DNA of 64,000 nt from NCBI RefSeq assembly GCF_900626095.1, contig NZ_UYZZ01000006.1, positions 1 through 64,000 on the forward strand. The letters are read 5' to 3'. The notes beneath the pieces were generated by a model. It was not told where the DNA came from. It did no database searches and saw nothing but the letters and a program-made list of their open reading frames with translations. Of this stretch, positions 48,374 to 58,924 are shown one piece after another. The DNA comes from Clostridium rectalis. Lineage in GTDB: Bacteria > Bacillota > Clostridia > Clostridiales > Clostridiaceae. The position numbers and the translations under genes are program-made. Position 1 is the stretch's first letter. Each line of letters starts with the position of its first letter.

Positions 48374-48916
48374 ATGATTCCAAGATTACAGGAAAAGTAT
48401 GAAAAAGAAGTAGTATCAGCTTTAATGGAAAAGTTCGGATATAAGAATATAATGGAAGTTCCAAAGCTTGAAAAAATAGTTATCAACATGGGTGTTGGAG
48501 AAGCTAAGGAAAACCAAAAAGTATTAGAATCAGCAGTTAGTGATTTAACAATAATCGCAGGACAGAAGCCTGTTTTAACAAGAGCTAAAAAATCAGTAGC
48601 TAATTTCAAAATAAGAGAGAATATGCCAATCGGATGTAAAGTTACTTTAAGAAAGCAGAACATGTATGAATTTGCAGATAAGTTAATGAATGTTGCTTTA
48701 CCAAGAGTTAGAGACTTTAGAGGTATATCTGATAAGGCATTTGATGGAAGAGGTAACTATTCATTAGGTGTTAAAGAACAGCTTATATTCCCTGAAATTG
48801 AATATGATAAAATTGATAAAGTAAGAGGTATGGATATAATATTCGTTACTACTGCAAAGACTGACGAGGAAGCAAGAGAATTATTAAGATTCCTTGGAAT
48901 GCCATTTGCTCAATAA
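48374..48916 (+). CDS. rplE: 50S ribosomal protein L5
   Basis: A 180-residue protein binding 5S rRNA and contacting the P-site tRNA. It has the conserved [14 protein letters not shown] segment (about 34-48) and [34 protein letters not shown] precedes the ATG. Typical length. Confidence 0.98.
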   Translation: MIPRLQEKYEKEVVSALMEKFGYKNIMEVPKLEKIVINMGVGEAKENQKVLESAVSDLTIIAGQKPVLTRAKKSVANFKIRENMPIGCKVTLRKQNMYEFADKLMNVALPRVRDFRGISDKAFDGRGNYSLGVKEQLIFPEIEYDKIDKVRGMDIIFVTTAKTDEEARELLRFLGMPFAQ

Positions 48917-48931
48917 TAAGGAGGGAAAATT

Positions 48932-49117
48932 GTGGCACGTAAGGCTTTAATAGAAAAATGGAAAAAAGAACCTAAATATTCAACAAGAGCTTACACAAGA
49001 TGCAGAATTTGTGGAAGACCACATTCTGTTTTAAAGAAGTTTGGTATATGCCGTATTTGTTTTAGAGAGCTTGCATATAAAGGTCAAATACCTGGATGCA
49101 AAAAAGCAAGTTGGTAA
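48932..49117 (+). CDS. rpsZ: 30S ribosomal protein S14, zinc form
   Basis: A 61-residue short S14 with the zinc motif C24-x2-C27 and C40-x2-C43 (CRIC, then CRIC again), unlike the longer Cys-free paralogue made under zinc limitation. The start is GTG with AAGGAGGG. It lies between rplE and rpsH as usual. Confidence 0.97.
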   Translation: MARKALIEKWKKEPKYSTRAYTRCRICGRPHSVLKKFGICRICFRELAYKGQIPGCKKASW

Positions 49118-49147
49118 TTTTGTTTTAGGAAAGGAGGCACATTAAAT

Positions 49148-49546
49148 ATGGTAATGACTGACCCAATCGCAGATTTACTAACACGTATTAGAAATGCTAA
49201 TATAGTTAGACATGCAACAGTAGAAGTTCCTTCATCAAACGTAAAGAAGGCTATCGCAAATATAATGATTCAAGAAGGTTATTTAAAGGAAATTGAGGAA
49301 TATAATGATGGTTCAGTTCCAATGTTAAAATTGACAATGAAATATGGTCAGAATAAGGAAAGAGTTATAACTGGACTAAAGAGAATATCAAAGCCAGGTT
49401 TAAGAGTATATTGTAGAAAAGAAGAAACTCCTAAGGTTTTAAATGGTTTAGGAGTAGCTATAATATCTACATCAAGAGGAATAGTAACAGATAAGGAAGC
49501 AAGAAAGCTATCAGTAGGTGGAGAAGTACTTTGCTACATCTGGTAG
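49148..49546 (+). CDS. rpsH: 30S ribosomal protein S8
   Basis: A 132-residue central-domain assembly protein; in enterics it represses the spc operon by binding near rplE. It begins [18 protein letters not shown], and the C-terminal [27 protein letters not shown] is conserved. AAAGGAGGC precedes ATG 49148. Confidence 0.98.
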   Translation: MVMTDPIADLLTRIRNANIVRHATVEVPSSNVKKAIANIMIQEGYLKEIEEYNDGSVPMLKLTMKYGQNKERVITGLKRISKPGLRVYCRKEETPKVLNGLGVAIISTSRGIVTDKEARKLSVGGEVLCYIW

Positions 49547-49568
49547 TTAATGAACAGGAGGTGTAATC

Positions 49569-50111
49569 ATGTCAAGAATAGGAAAACTTCCAGTAGCTAT
49601 CCCAAACGGTGTAACAGTTACAGCAACACCAGATAACGTTGTTACTGTAAAAGGACCAAAGGGACAATTGACAAGAACAATGCATTCTAAAATTAATATA
49701 GCTATTGAAGATAATTCTATAGTAGTTACAAGAAATGATGATCATAAACAAAGCAGAGCTCTTCATGGATTAACAAGAGCATTAATCAATAACATGGTTA
49801 TAGGAGTAACTGAAGGATACCAAAAAACATTAGAATTAGTTGGCGTAGGTTATAGAGCTCAGTTACAAGGTAAAAAATTAGTATTAAATCTAGGATTCTC
49901 ACATCCAGTTGAAATAGATGCAGTTGAAGGTGTAGATTACCAGTTAGATGGAGCTAACAAGATAATTGTTAAAGGTATAGACAAAGAATTAGTAGGTAGA
50001 GTAGCTGCTAATATCAGAACATGGAGAAAACCTGAGCCTTACAAAGGAAAAGGTATTAAGTATGATAATGAAATTATCAGACGTAAGGAAGGTAAGACTG
50101 GTAAGAAATAA
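49569..50111 (+). CDS. rplF: 50S ribosomal protein L6
   Basis: A 180-residue protein with two similar alpha/beta domains, located near the factor-binding site. It begins [15 protein letters not shown], and the C-terminal signature [22 protein letters not shown] is intact. AGGAGGTG precedes the ATG. Confidence 0.98.
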   Translation: MSRIGKLPVAIPNGVTVTATPDNVVTVKGPKGQLTRTMHSKINIAIEDNSIVVTRNDDHKQSRALHGLTRALINNMVIGVTEGYQKTLELVGVGYRAQLQGKKLVLNLGFSHPVEIDAVEGVDYQLDGANKIIVKGIDKELVGRVAANIRTWRKPEPYKGKGIKYDNEIIRRKEGKTGKK

Positions 50112-50134
50112 AAATATGAAAGGAGTGAGTCTCT

Positions 50135-50494
50135 ATGTTTAAGAAAGATGACAGAAAACAATCAAGAGTAAAACGTCATTTAAGAGTTCGTAAAAAGATT
50201 TTTGGAACTCCCGAAATGCCAAGACTTTCAGTATATAGAAGTGAAAAAAATATATATGCTCAAGTTATAGATGATGTTAACGGATTAACACTAGTAGCAG
50301 CATCAAGCTTAGACAAAGGTGTTGATGTTGTTGGAAGCAACAAAGAAGGTGCTAAATTAGTAGGAGAAGTTGTGGCTAAGAAGGCACTTGAAAAGGGAAT
50401 CAATAAAGTTGTTTTTGATAGAGGCGGATATATTTATCACGGAAGAGTAAAGGAACTTGCAGAAGGTGCGAGAGAAGCAGGTTTACAGTTCTAG
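50135..50494 (+). CDS. rplR: 50S ribosomal protein L18
   Basis: A 119-residue 5S rRNA-binding protein. The basic N-terminus ([20 protein letters not shown]) and the C-terminal [26 protein letters not shown] are diagnostic. AAAGGAGTG precedes the ATG. Confidence 0.98.
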   Translation: MFKKDDRKQSRVKRHLRVRKKIFGTPEMPRLSVYRSEKNIYAQVIDDVNGLTLVAASSLDKGVDVVGSNKEGAKLVGEVVAKKALEKGINKVVFDRGGYIYHGRVKELAEGAREAGLQF

Positions 50495-50510
50495 AGAAGG
50501 AGGGAAATAA

Positions 50511-51008
50511 ATGAGAATAGATCCTAGCACTTTGGAGTTAAAAGAAAAAGTTGTATTTATTAATAGAGTTGCTAAGGTTGTTAAAGGTGGTAGAAACTTC
50601 AGATTCAGTGCTCTTGTAGTTGTTGGAGATGAAAATGGCCATGTAGGTGTTGGAATGGGAAAATCTATCGAAATACCTGAAGCTATAAGAAAAGGCATAG
50701 AAGATGCTAAGAAAAACTTAATCGAAGTTTCAATCGTTGGAACAACAATACCACATGATATTCAAGGAGAATTTGGAACAGGAAGAGTTCTTCTTAAGAC
50801 TGGTAAAGAAGGTACAGGAGTTATTGCTGGAGGTCCAGTAAGAGCGGTACTTGAACTTGCAGGATTAAAAGATGTTAGAGCTAAATCTTTAGGTTCTAAT
50901 AATCCAAGAAACATGGTTAACGCTACTATTAACGGTTTATCAAGACTTAGAACAGTTGAAGATATTGCTAAGCTAAGAGGCAAAACCGTTGAAGAGATTT
51001 TAGGTTAG
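50511..51008 (+). CDS. rpsE: 30S ribosomal protein S5
   Basis: A 165-residue fidelity protein at the mRNA entry channel and the spectinomycin-binding loop ([25 protein letters not shown], about 22-46, wild-type-looking). A C-terminal domain with [24 protein letters not shown] follows. GAAGGAGGG precedes the ATG. Confidence 0.98.
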   Translation: MRIDPSTLELKEKVVFINRVAKVVKGGRNFRFSALVVVGDENGHVGVGMGKSIEIPEAIRKGIEDAKKNLIEVSIVGTTIPHDIQGEFGTGRVLLKTGKEGTGVIAGGPVRAVLELAGLKDVRAKSLGSNNPRNMVNATINGLSRLRTVEDIAKLRGKTVEEILG

Positions 51009-51019
51009 GAGGGATAGCC

Positions 51020-51202
51020 TTGGCTAAACTTAAAATAACTTTAAAAAAGAGTGTAATTGGTAGAAAGAAAGATCATATAGCTACAGTTAATGCTCTTGGA
51101 TTAAAGAAAACAGGTAAGTCAGTTGAACAAAACGATACTCCTCAAATAAGAGGTATGATAAACAAAGTAAGCTATCTTTTAGAAGTAGAAGAAATACATT
51201 AG
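51020..51202 (+). CDS. rpmD: 50S ribosomal protein L30
   Basis: A 60-residue small protein. [25 protein letters not shown] is typical of the bacterial family. The start is TTG 51020, with AGGAGGGAT about 6 nt upstream; no alternative ATG exists. It follows rpsE after 11 nt. Confidence 0.95.
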   Translation: MAKLKITLKKSVIGRKKDHIATVNALGLKKTGKSVEQNDTPQIRGMINKVSYLLEVEEIH

Positions 51203-51221
51203 AAGAGGAGGTGTAACTTTT

Positions 51222-51662
51222 ATGAAACTTCATGAATTAAAACCAGCAGTAGGAGCTAGAAAGGCTCCAAAGAGAGTAGGTAGAGGTACTGGTTCAGGTC
51301 TTGGAAGAAATGCAGGAAAAGGTGAAAAGGGACAGAACTCTAGATCCGGTGGTGGAGTAAGACCAGGATTTGAAGGTGGCCAGATGCCATTATATAGAAG
51401 ATTACCTAAAAGAGGTTTCAAAAATATATTTGCCAAAAGATATGAAGCTATTAATGTTGATAGATTAAACATGTTTGAAGATGGAACTGTTGTTACTCCT
51501 GAGTTATTGGTACAAAAAGGAGTAATAGGCAAAATATATGATGGAGTTAAAATTTTAGGAAATGGCGAAATCGAAAAGAAATTAACAGTTAAAGCTACTA
51601 AGTTTTCTAAAGCAGCGGCTGAAAAGATTGAAGCAGCTGGAGGAAAAGTTGAGGTGATATAA
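51222..51662 (+). CDS. rplO: 50S ribosomal protein L15
   Basis: A 146-residue late-assembly protein. The Gly/Arg-rich N-terminal extension ([31 protein letters not shown]) threads into 23S rRNA, and the C-terminal globular domain ends in [22 protein letters not shown] precedes the ATG. secY starts one base after its stop. Confidence 0.98.
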   Translation: MKLHELKPAVGARKAPKRVGRGTGSGLGRNAGKGEKGQNSRSGGGVRPGFEGGQMPLYRRLPKRGFKNIFAKRYEAINVDRLNMFEDGTVVTPELLVQKGVIGKIYDGVKILGNGEIEKKLTVKATKFSKAAAEKIEAAGGKVEVI

Positions 51663-51663
51663 G

Positions 51664-52947
51664 GTGTTATCAACCCTACGTAATGCCTGGAAAGTTCCCG
51701 ACTTGAGAAAAAGGTTAATATTTACCTTTTTCATGTTGGTTATGTTCAGAATGGGAAATTTTATTCTCGTTCCTGGGATTGACCAAAGTAAGTTGAAAGC
51801 AATGACAGAAGGCGCAAGCTTACTTGGATTTTATGATTTAATATCTGGTGGTGCTTTTAGTAATTTTAGTATTTTTGCAATAGGAATAACTCCCTATATT
51901 AACTCATCTATAATTTTTCAATTATTAACAATAGCGTTACCTTCATTAGAACAACTTTCTAAAGAGGGAGAAGAGGGGAGAAAAAAGATACAGCAATATA
52001 CTAGATATGCAGCGGTATTATTTGGAGTTTTTCAAGCCTTTGGTACATATTTTATAATTACTAGAGCAGGAGCACTTCAGGATATGTCAAAGTTAAATAT
52101 GTTTTTAATAATACTTACTTTGACGACAGCCTCAACATTTTTGATGTGGTTTGGTGATAAGATAACTGAAAATGGAATAGGAAATGGTATTTCTCTACTT
52201 ATTTTTATAAATATAGTATCAAGATTTCCGAAAACATTTGCTCAAGTAGTATTACTTCCTCAACAAAGCTCAGATGGCATAAATATTGTTCAAGTAGTAA
52301 TGTTCTTTGCAATAGTAGCTGCACTTTTTGTTGCAACAGTTATTATGAGTCTTGCTGAAAGAAGAATTCCTGTACAATATGCAGGTAAAACAGTTGGTGG
52401 AAAGATGTATAAAGGACAGTCAACACATATTCCAGTTGGTGTTACGGCATCAGGTGTAATAGGAATTATATTTGCAATGTCAGTTATGCAATTCCCAGGA
52501 ATTTTAGGTCAAATTTGGCCTAATTCAAAATTCTACTTGTTTATTTCAGGAAGTAAATATAGTGTATTTAGAGATGGTACTTGGCCATATACTATATGCT
52601 ACTTTTTACTAATAATATTCTTTACTTGGTTCTATACTGAGGTTACATTTAAACCGGATGAAATGGCTGAAAACATGCATAAATCATCAGGATTTATACC
52701 AGGTATAAGACCAGGGGAACCTACTGCAGATTATATAGAAAAAGTTTTAACAAGAATATCAATATTTGGTGGTGTTTTTGCTGGGTTAATAGCAATAATA
52801 CCAATGATAGTTGCAACAAGTACTACTTTCAAAGGAATTTATTTTGGAGGTACTAGTTTACTAATATTAGTTGGAGTTGCACTTGAATCTGTAAGACAAA
52901 TTGAATCTCAATTGGTGATGAGACATTATCAAGGATTCTTAAAGTAA
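51664..52947 (+). CDS. secY: Preprotein translocase subunit SecY
   Basis: A 427-residue inner-membrane channel protein with ten predicted membrane helices. Landmarks are the plug and TM2 region (LYDLISGGAFSNFSIFAIGITPYINSSIIFQLL), and the cytoplasmic loop LAERRIPVQYAGKTVGG that contacts SecA and ribosomes. The start is GTG; GAGGTGAT in the rplO end serves as ribosome-binding site. It works with SecE (26525) for export. Confidence 0.98.
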   Translation: MLSTLRNAWKVPDLRKRLIFTFFMLVMFRMGNFILVPGIDQSKLKAMTEGASLLGFYDLISGGAFSNFSIFAIGITPYINSSIIFQLLTIALPSLEQLSKEGEEGRKKIQQYTRYAAVLFGVFQAFGTYFIITRAGALQDMSKLNMFLIILTLTTASTFLMWFGDKITENGIGNGISLLIFINIVSRFPKTFAQVVLLPQQSSDGINIVQVVMFFAIVAALFVATVIMSLAERRIPVQYAGKTVGGKMYKGQSTHIPVGVTASGVIGIIFAMSVMQFPGILGQIWPNSKFYLFISGSKYSVFRDGTWPYTICYFLLIIFFTWFYTEVTFKPDEMAENMHKSSGFIPGIRPGEPTADYIEKVLTRISIFGGVFAGLIAIIPMIVATSTTFKGIYFGGTSLLILVGVALESVRQIESQLVMRHYQGFLK

Positions 52948-52969
52948 TAAATAGTTGGAGATGGTTTAG

Positions 52970-53620
52970 TTGAAGATAATTTTACTAGGTCCTCCAGGAG
53001 CTGGAAAAGGGACACAGGCAAAATTAATAAGTGATAAATATTCCATACCACATATATCAACAGGGGATATATTTAGAAAGAATATATCAGAAAAAACGCC
53101 CCTTGGAGTTAAGGCCAAGAGTTATATTGATAAGGGCCAGTTAGTTCCAGATGAATTAACTATAGATATAGTTAATGATAGATTAAAGAATGATGATTGT
53201 AAAAAAGGATTTTTACTAGATGGTTTCCCAAGAACGGTGAAACAAGCTGAAGCATTAGATGATTTTTTAAATAATAATGGTAGTAAAATAGATACTGCCT
53301 TATTGATAGATGTTCCTGAGAAATTCATATTAGATAGGATGACAGGAAGAAGAGTGTGTACAGCATGTGGAGCTAGTTACCATATAAGATTTAATCCACC
53401 AAAAGTTGAATCCAAATGTGATGCTTGTGGAGGAGAACTTATTCAAAGAAAAGATGATACGGAAGAAACTGTTAAAGAAAGATTAACTGTTTATTCAAAT
53501 CAAACACAGCCACTAGTTGAATACTATAAGAACAATGATTCACTTTCTATCGTTGATGGTACTCGCGAAATAAATGATGTTTTTAAAAACATCTCTAATA
53601 TTCTAGGGAGCGATAAATAA
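52970..53620 (+). CDS. adk: Adenylate kinase
   Basis: A 216-residue enzyme that equilibrates ATP and AMP with ADP. The P-loop GPPGAGKGT is at 7-15. The LID domain carries four zinc cysteines C130, C133, C150 and C153, the Gram-positive zinc form. The start is TTG 52970 with GGAGATGG upstream. map follows with no gap, so translation is tightly coupled. Confidence 0.98.
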   Translation: MKIILLGPPGAGKGTQAKLISDKYSIPHISTGDIFRKNISEKTPLGVKAKSYIDKGQLVPDELTIDIVNDRLKNDDCKKGFLLDGFPRTVKQAEALDDFLNNNGSKIDTALLIDVPEKFILDRMTGRRVCTACGASYHIRFNPPKVESKCDACGGELIQRKDDTEETVKERLTVYSNQTQPLVEYYKNNDSLSIVDGTREINDVFKNISNILGSDK

Positions 53621-54370
53621 ATGATAATTATTAAAAACGACACAGAAATTGAATACATGAGACGTGCAGGTAAAGTTGTAGGAGATACCCTTGCAAAACT
53701 TGAAGAGATAGTGAAGCCAGGAATAACCACTAGAGAATTGGATAGAATAGCAGAAGAACTTATATTAAAGGAAAATGCTAAACCTTCTTTTAAGGGTTAT
53801 TATGGATTTCCAGCTTCAATATGTGCATCTGTCAATAATGAAGTTGTTCATGGAATTCCAAATGATGATATTGTTTTACAAGAAGGCGATATAATTAGTG
53901 TTGATTGTGGAGCAATGTTAAATGGATATCATGGAGATGCAGCAAGGACTTTTGCTGTTGGAAATATTTCTAGTGAGGCTGAAAAGCTTATTGAAGTAAC
54001 AAAACAAAGTTTCTTTAATGGTGTTGAAAAAGCAATAATTGGAAATAGATTGACAGATATATCTTCTTCAATTCAGCAATATGTTGAAAAATTTGGCTAT
54101 TCTGTTGTTCGAGACTATGTTGGTCATGGTATTGGAAGAGATATGCATGAAGATCCTGAAGTTCCTAACTTCGGTAGGCCTGGTAGAGGCCCTAAATTAA
54201 TCAAAGGTATGGTTATAGCTATCGAACCTATGGTTAATATAGGAGCTTATCATGTTGAAGTTAAACCAAATGGATGGACAGTTGTAACAAAAGACAATAG
54301 TTTATCGGCACATTATGAAAATACTGTTGCCATTCTAGAAAACGGACCTGAAATACTAACATTGAGTTAA
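53621..54370 (+). CDS. map: Methionine aminopeptidase, type I
   Basis: A 249-residue dinuclear metal enzyme that removes initiator methionine. The ligand motifs are ISVDCGAMLNGYHGDAARTF (two Asp), GHGIGRDMHEDPEVPNF (His), and the C-terminal Glu residues in IAIEPMV and ENTVAI. It begins immediately after the adk stop (ATAAATG). Length is that of the type Ia enzyme. Confidence 0.98.
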   Translation: MIIIKNDTEIEYMRRAGKVVGDTLAKLEEIVKPGITTRELDRIAEELILKENAKPSFKGYYGFPASICASVNNEVVHGIPNDDIVLQEGDIISVDCGAMLNGYHGDAARTFAVGNISSEAEKLIEVTKQSFFNGVEKAIIGNRLTDISSSIQQYVEKFGYSVVRDYVGHGIGRDMHEDPEVPNFGRPGRGPKLIKGMVIAIEPMVNIGAYHVEVKPNGWTVVTKDNSLSAHYENTVAILENGPEILTLS

Positions 54371-54384
54371 CAGGGGTGAATTGC

Positions 54385-54666
54385 TTGGAAGAAAATAGCC
54401 ATATAGGTAAATTGGTCTTTTCTAAAACTGGAAGAGATAAAAATAAATTTTTTATTATTGTAGGAACACTAAATGAAGAATATGTTTATCTTTCTGATGG
54501 AAAGTTAAGACTTGTAGAAAAACCTAAAAAGAAAAAGGTTAAACATCTAGGCTTTACTAATGTAGTGGCTGATGAAATAAAAAATATGCTATTGTCAAAT
54601 AATAAAGTTAGTAATTCATTAATCAGGGAATTTTTGCAGTCTCACGACATGAATAAGGAGGTTTGA
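54385..54666 (+). CDS. KOW-domain RNA-binding protein (L14e-like)
   Basis: A 93-residue protein found in clostridia between map and infA. The N-terminal half (HIGKLVFSKTGRDKNKFFIIVGTLNEEYVYLSDG) is a KOW/SH3-like fold resembling eukaryotic ribosomal L14e; a lysine-rich stretch KPKKKKVKH follows, suggesting RNA binding. TTG 54385 is likely the start, with AGGGGTGA spaced properly; GTG 54376 would sit in the site. A role in translation or ribosome assembly is inferred from location only. Confidence 0.8.
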   Translation: MEENSHIGKLVFSKTGRDKNKFFIIVGTLNEEYVYLSDGKLRLVEKPKKKKVKHLGFTNVVADEIKNMLLSNNKVSNSLIREFLQSHDMNKEV

Positions 54667-54672
54667 GACCTT

Positions 54673-54891
54673 ATGTCAAAAGAGGATGTTATAGAAATGC
54701 AGGGTACTGTTTTAGAAGCTTTACCTAATGCGATGTTTGAAGTAGAATTAGAAAGTGGGCATAAAATATTGGCTCATATTTCAGGAAAATTAAGAATGAA
54801 TTTTATCAGGATATTACCAGGTGATAAAGTTACTGTGGAGCTTTCTCCATATGATTTAACTCGTGGAAGAATAACTTGGAGAGCAAAGTAA
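54673..54891 (+). CDS. infA: Translation initiation factor IF-1
   Basis: A 72-residue OB-fold protein that occupies the A site during initiation. It begins [26 protein letters not shown], and the core ends [12 protein letters not shown]. The Shine-Dalgarno AAGGAGGT lies inside the end of the upstream gene. Confidence 0.98.
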   Translation: MSKEDVIEMQGTVLEALPNAMFEVELESGHKILAHISGKLRMNFIRILPGDKVTVELSPYDLTRGRITWRAK

Positions 54892-54894
54892 TAA

Positions 54895-55020
<126 letters not shown>

Positions 55021-55023
55021 TAA

Positions 55024-55073
55024 CGTTTTAGGGGCGGCTGACATTTAGATTTGAATTTCTAATGGCCTAAAAC
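55024..55073 (+). promoter_or_regulatory. Hairpin leader before rpsM (alpha operon)
   Basis: GTTTTAGG (55025-55032) pairs with CCTAAAAC (55066-55073). Inside, CATTTAGA (about 55042-55049) pairs with TCTAATG (55058-55064) with one bulge, leaving an internal loop GGCGGCTGA. It occupies the 130-nt gap between rpmJ and rpsM. No T run follows. A regulatory site for an alpha-operon protein such as S4 is a guess. Confidence 0.55.
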
Positions 55074-55149
55074 TTTATATATATTTATGGATATAGGTGT
55101 AAGTATAAGATGAACCTTTTATTAAGACAATCAGGAGGTGTAAATTTTA

Positions 55150-55521
55150 ATGGCAAGAATAGCAGGTGTTGATCTACCTAAAGAAAAAAGAGTAGAAATA
55201 GGTCTAACCTACATTTTAGGTATAGGATTATCAAGTTCACATAAAGTTCTTAGCGAAACAGGAGTAAATCCTGATACAAGAGTTAAGGATTTAACTGAAG
55301 AAGAAGTAAATGCATTAAGAGACTATATAAATAAGAACCTAAAGGTTGAAGGTGACTTAAGAAGAGAAGTAGCTCTTGATATAAAGAGATTAATGGAAAT
55401 TGGATGCTATAGAGGCATAAGACATAGAAGAGGACTTCCAGTTAGAGGTCAGAAAACTAAGACTAATGCAAGAACTAGAAAAGGACCAAAGAAACTTGTT
55501 GGTGCTAAGAAGAAAAAATAG
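55150..55521 (+). CDS. rpsM: 30S ribosomal protein S13
   Basis: A 123-residue head protein that bridges to the 50S subunit. It begins [22 protein letters not shown] with the helix-two-turn-helix domain; the C-terminal basic tail [17 protein letters not shown] reaches the P-site tRNA. AGGAGGTG precedes the ATG. Confidence 0.98.
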   Translation: MARIAGVDLPKEKRVEIGLTYILGIGLSSSHKVLSETGVNPDTRVKDLTEEEVNALRDYINKNLKVEGDLRREVALDIKRLMEIGCYRGIRHRRGLPVRGQKTKTNARTRKGPKKLVGAKKKK

Positions 55522-55555
55522 TTCTAAGATTAAACTAGATTAAGGAGGGAAAAAG

Positions 55556-55954
55556 ATGGCAGCTGGATCAAAAGTTAAAAAGACAAGAAGAAGAAAAGAA
55601 AGAAAAAATATAGAAAATGGCTGTGCACATATTAAATCAACTTTCAATAACTCAATTGTTACATTAACTGATACTGTTGGTAACACACTATCATGGGCTA
55701 GTGCCGGTGGATTAGGATTTAGGGGTTCAAGAAAGAGTACTCCATTTGCTGCTCAAATGGCAGCTGAAACAGCAGCTAAAGCAGCTATGGAACACGGATT
55801 AAGAACTGTTGAGGTTTTTGTAAAAGGACCTGGAGCGGGCAGAGAAGCTGCTATAAGATCTTTACAGGCTGCGGGATTAGAAGTAACTTTAATAAAAGAT
55901 GTTACTCCAATTCCACACAATGGTTGCAGACCACCAAAGAGAAGAAGAGTCTAA
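55556..55954 (+). CDS. rpsK: 30S ribosomal protein S11
   Basis: A 132-residue platform protein at the E site. It has the conserved [18 protein letters not shown] and C-terminal [18 protein letters not shown], the latter carrying the Asn-Gly site prone to isoaspartate formation. AAGGAGGG precedes the ATG. Confidence 0.98.
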   Translation: MAAGSKVKKTRRRKERKNIENGCAHIKSTFNNSIVTLTDTVGNTLSWASAGGLGFRGSRKSTPFAAQMAAETAAKAAMEHGLRTVEVFVKGPGAGREAAIRSLQAAGLEVTLIKDVTPIPHNGCRPPKRRRV

Positions 55955-55982
55955 TATTTAGTATAGGAGGTGTAGTTTTTAA

Positions 55983-56603
55983 ATGGCAAGATACACTGGA
56001 GCAACTTGCAGATTATGCAGAAGAGAAGGATTAAAGTTATTCCTTAAAGGAGATAGATGTCATTCAGATAAGTGTGCATTCTCAAGAAGAGGATATGCAC
56101 CTGGACAGCACGGACAGAGTAGAAAGAAGATTTCTAACTATGGTGTGCAGTTAAGAGAAAAACAGAAAGCTAAGAGAATATACGGAGTTTTAGAAAGTCA
56201 GTTTAGAACTTACTATGAAAAGGCTGAAAGAATGAGAGGAATAACAGGTGAAAACTTGTTAAAACTTTTAGAATTGAGACTTGATAATATAGTATATAGA
56301 TTAGGATACGGTAATTCAAGAAAAGAAGCTAGACAGTTATTAACACATGGTCACTTCTTAGTAAATGGTAAAAAGGTTGATATTCCTTCATATATCGTTT
56401 CAGCTGATGATGTTGTTTCTGTTTGCGAAAAGAGCAGAGCTACAGAAAAGTTTAAAGTATTTGCTGAAAACCCAAAAACATTACCAAGTTGGTTAACTGC
56501 TAATCCAGAAAATTTTGAAGGAAAAGTTGTTAGTGAACCAACTAGAGCTGACATAGATGTTCCTGTTAACGAGACATTAATAGTTGAGTTATACAGCAAA
56601 TAA
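55983..56603 (+). CDS. rpsD: 30S ribosomal protein S4
   Basis: A 206-residue primary assembly protein binding the 16S five-way junction. The N-terminal zinc cluster CRLC...C...C (residues about 9-31, [20 protein letters not shown]) is retained, and the S4 RNA-binding domain ([27 protein letters not shown]) follows. It lies inside the alpha operon here, whereas in Bacillus rpsD is a separate transcript. AGGAGGTG precedes the ATG. Confidence 0.98.
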   Translation: MARYTGATCRLCRREGLKLFLKGDRCHSDKCAFSRRGYAPGQHGQSRKKISNYGVQLREKQKAKRIYGVLESQFRTYYEKAERMRGITGENLLKLLELRLDNIVYRLGYGNSRKEARQLLTHGHFLVNGKKVDIPSYIVSADDVVSVCEKSRATEKFKVFAENPKTLPSWLTANPENFEGKVVSEPTRADIDVPVNETLIVELYSK

Positions 56604-56668
56604 TAATTAGTATAAGAATCAGTTGCCCTCAATGTAGACTAATAGATTATAAATAAGGAGGGTTAGTA

Positions 56669-57616
56669 ATGTTAGAAATTGAAAAGCCTAAAATAGAATG
56701 TGTAGAGATGGCTGAAGACGGTTCTTATGGCAGATTTGTAGTAGAACCACTAGAGAGAGGATATGGAATTACTCTAGGCAATGCATTAAGGAGGATACTC
56801 CTTTCTTCATTACCTGGAGTTGCTGTTAATTATGTAAAGATTGAAAATGTATTACACGAATTCTCTACAGTTAAGGGTGTTAAAGAAGATGTCACTCAAT
56901 TAATTTTAAATCTTAAGGTATTAGCTCTTAAGATGACTGGAGAGGGCCCAAAGACTATATATATAGATGCTAATGGACCTGGAGAGGTTAAAGCTAGTGA
57001 TATTAAAACTGATGGAGATGTTGAGGTAATAAATAAGGATTTACATATAGCAACTCTAGACGATGAGGGAAAGCTTTATGTAGAAATGGTTGTAAATAGA
57101 GGAAGAGGATACGTATCACAAAACAAAAACAAAGTAGAGGGTATGCCAATAGGAACCATCCCTGTAGATTCTATTTACACTCCTGTTAAAAGAGTTAACT
57201 TTAGTGTAGAAAATACAAGAGTTGGTCAAATTACTGATTATGATAAATTGACTCTTGAAGTATGGACTAATGGAACAATAATGCCTGATGAAGCGGTAAG
57301 TTTATCAGCTAAAATCTTAATAGAACACTTTAAGCTATTTATGACGTTAACTGACCATGCTAATAATGTAGAGATTATGGTCGAAAAGGAAGAAGATAAG
57401 AAAGAAAAAGTTCTTGAAATGACTATCGAAGAACTAGATCTTTCAGTTAGAAGTTATAATTGTTTAAAGAGAGCAGGTATAAATACTGTTCAGGAGTTAA
57501 CTGAAAGAACTATGGATGATATGATGAAAGTTAGAAACTTAGGTAAGAAGTCATTAGAAGAAGTTGAACAAAAACTTGCAGCTTTAGGATTAGGCTTAAA
57601 GCAAAATGAGGAATAA
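56669..57616 (+). CDS. rpoA: RNA polymerase alpha subunit
   Basis: A 315-residue subunit that nucleates polymerase assembly. The N-terminal domain contains [22 protein letters not shown] (about 29-50) for dimerisation, and the C-terminal domain (about 245-310) has the HhH segment [35 protein letters not shown] for UP-element binding. AAGGAGGG precedes the ATG. It is embedded between rpsD and rplQ. Confidence 0.99.
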   Translation: MLEIEKPKIECVEMAEDGSYGRFVVEPLERGYGITLGNALRRILLSSLPGVAVNYVKIENVLHEFSTVKGVKEDVTQLILNLKVLALKMTGEGPKTIYIDANGPGEVKASDIKTDGDVEVINKDLHIATLDDEGKLYVEMVVNRGRGYVSQNKNKVEGMPIGTIPVDSIYTPVKRVNFSVENTRVGQITDYDKLTLEVWTNGTIMPDEAVSLSAKILIEHFKLFMTLTDHANNVEIMVEKEEDKKEKVLEMTIEELDLSVRSYNCLKRAGINTVQELTERTMDDMMKVRNLGKKSLEEVEQKLAALGLGLKQNEE

Positions 57617-57663
57617 TTACACAAATACAAAAGGTGATAGATGGAACGTAAGGAGGTATAGAG

Positions 57664-58005
57664 ATGGCAGGATATCGTAAGTTAGGTCGTCCAACTGACC
57701 AAAGAAAAGCGATGCTTAGAAGTCTTGTTACTAGTTTCTTAAAGCATGGTAAAATAGAAACTACAGAAACTAGAGCAAAGGAAACAAGAAATTTAGCTGA
57801 AAAAATGATCACTCTTGGAAAAAGAGGAGACTTACATGCAAGAAGACAAGCGCTTGCATTTATAACTGAAGAAGATGTTGTTAAAAAGTTATTCAGTGAT
57901 ATAGCCCCTAAATATGCAGAAAGAAATGGTGGATATACTAGAATGTATAAAGTAGGTCCAAGAAGAGGCGATGGGGCAGAAGTAGTTATACTAGAATTAG
58001 TATAA
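57664..58005 (+). CDS. rplQ: 50S ribosomal protein L17
   Basis: A 113-residue tunnel-exit protein. [26 protein letters not shown] and the C-terminal [24 protein letters not shown] are typical. AAGGAGGT precedes the ATG. Last gene of the superoperon before a terminator. Confidence 0.98.
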   Translation: MAGYRKLGRPTDQRKAMLRSLVTSFLKHGKIETTETRAKETRNLAEKMITLGKRGDLHARRQALAFITEEDVVKKLFSDIAPKYAERNGGYTRMYKVGPRRGDGAEVVILELV

Positions 58006-58011
58006 TGTTTA

Positions 58012-58046
58012 GGGGATTAAGTAAAAATATAGCTTAGTCCCCGTTT
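58012..58046 (+). terminator. Terminator at the end of the S10-spc-alpha superoperon
   Basis: GGGGATTAAG (58012-58021) pairs with CTTAGTCCCC (about 58033-58042, one GU), then GTTTT. The short T run suggests some read-through into the ecf genes, for which I see no strong promoter. Confidence 0.7.
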
Positions 58047-58078
58047 TAATATATAGTCAATCATTATGAGGTGTTTAA

Positions 58079-58924
58079 ATGAGTAAAAAAATGATTGAAT
58101 GTAGGAATGTAGTGTATAAGTATGAAGATAGTAATGAAAATAAACTTAGGTTTGCAGTAGACAATGTGTCATTAGATATTTATAGTGGAGAATTTGTAGT
58201 AGTTTTAGGAAGAAATGGATCAGGTAAATCAACAATAGCTAAGCATATGAATGCATTATTAATTCCTGCAGAAGGAAAAGTATACGTAGATGAGATGGAT
58301 ACATCACTTCCAGAAAATACATGGAATATTAGAAATAAAGCAGGAATGGTATTCCAAAATCCAGACAATCAAATAGTTGCAACTATAGTAGAAGAAGATG
58401 TAGCCTTTGGACCTGAAAACCTTGGTATAGATCCAAAAGAAATACGACAAAGGGTGGATAATTCTTTAAAAAGAGTAAACATGTATGAGTATAGAAAGCA
58501 CGCACCTCACTTGCTATCCGGTGGACAGAAACAACGAGTAGCTATAGCAGGGGTTTTGGCTATGAGACCAGATTGTATAATTTTTGATGAGCCTACAGCC
58601 ATGCTTGATCCATCAGGTAGAAAAGAAGTGGTAAAAACCATAAAGGAATTGAACAAAAAATATGGAATTACCATTATACTAATAACTCATTATATGGAAG
58701 AAGCTGTAGAAGCAGATAGAATAGTTGTAATGGATTCGGGAAAGAAAATTATAGAAGGATCACCAAGAAAAATTTTTAGCAATGTAGAAACTATGAAAAA
58801 AATAGGTCTTGATGTGCCTCAGGTTACTGAGCTTTCGTATGAGTTGCAAAAAGAGGGAATAGATATAAATTCAGATATATTAACTATTGATGAGATGGTG
58901 AATGCATTATGTCAATTAAAATAG
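58079..58924 (+). CDS. ecfA1: ECF transporter ATPase EcfA1
   Basis: A 281-residue ABC ATPase of the energy-coupling-factor module that powers vitamin and metal uptake. Walker A is GRNGSGKST (about 44-52), the signature LSGGQKQR, and Walker [20 protein letters not shown] precedes the ATG. It overlaps ecfA2 by 16 nt. The module is shared by substrate-binding S components encoded elsewhere; none is in the window. Confidence 0.96.
   Translation: MSKKMIECRNVVYKYEDSNENKLRFAVDNVSLDIYSGEFVVVLGRNGSGKSTIAKHMNALLIPAEGKVYVDEMDTSLPENTWNIRNKAGMVFQNPDNQIVATIVEEDVAFGPENLGIDPKEIRQRVDNSLKRVNMYEYRKHAPHLLSGGQKQRVAIAGVLAMRPDCIIFDEPTAMLDPSGRKEVVKTIKELNKKYGITIILITHYMEEAVEADRIVVMDSGKKIIEGSPRKIFSNVETMKKIGLDVPQVTELSYELQKEGIDINSDILTIDEMVNALCQLK

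Noticed and set aside
51230-51673. 147-codon minus-strand frame across rplO
   Set aside because: Complete overlap with a certain ribosomal protein gene and proline-rich low-complexity content; no ribosome-binding site.
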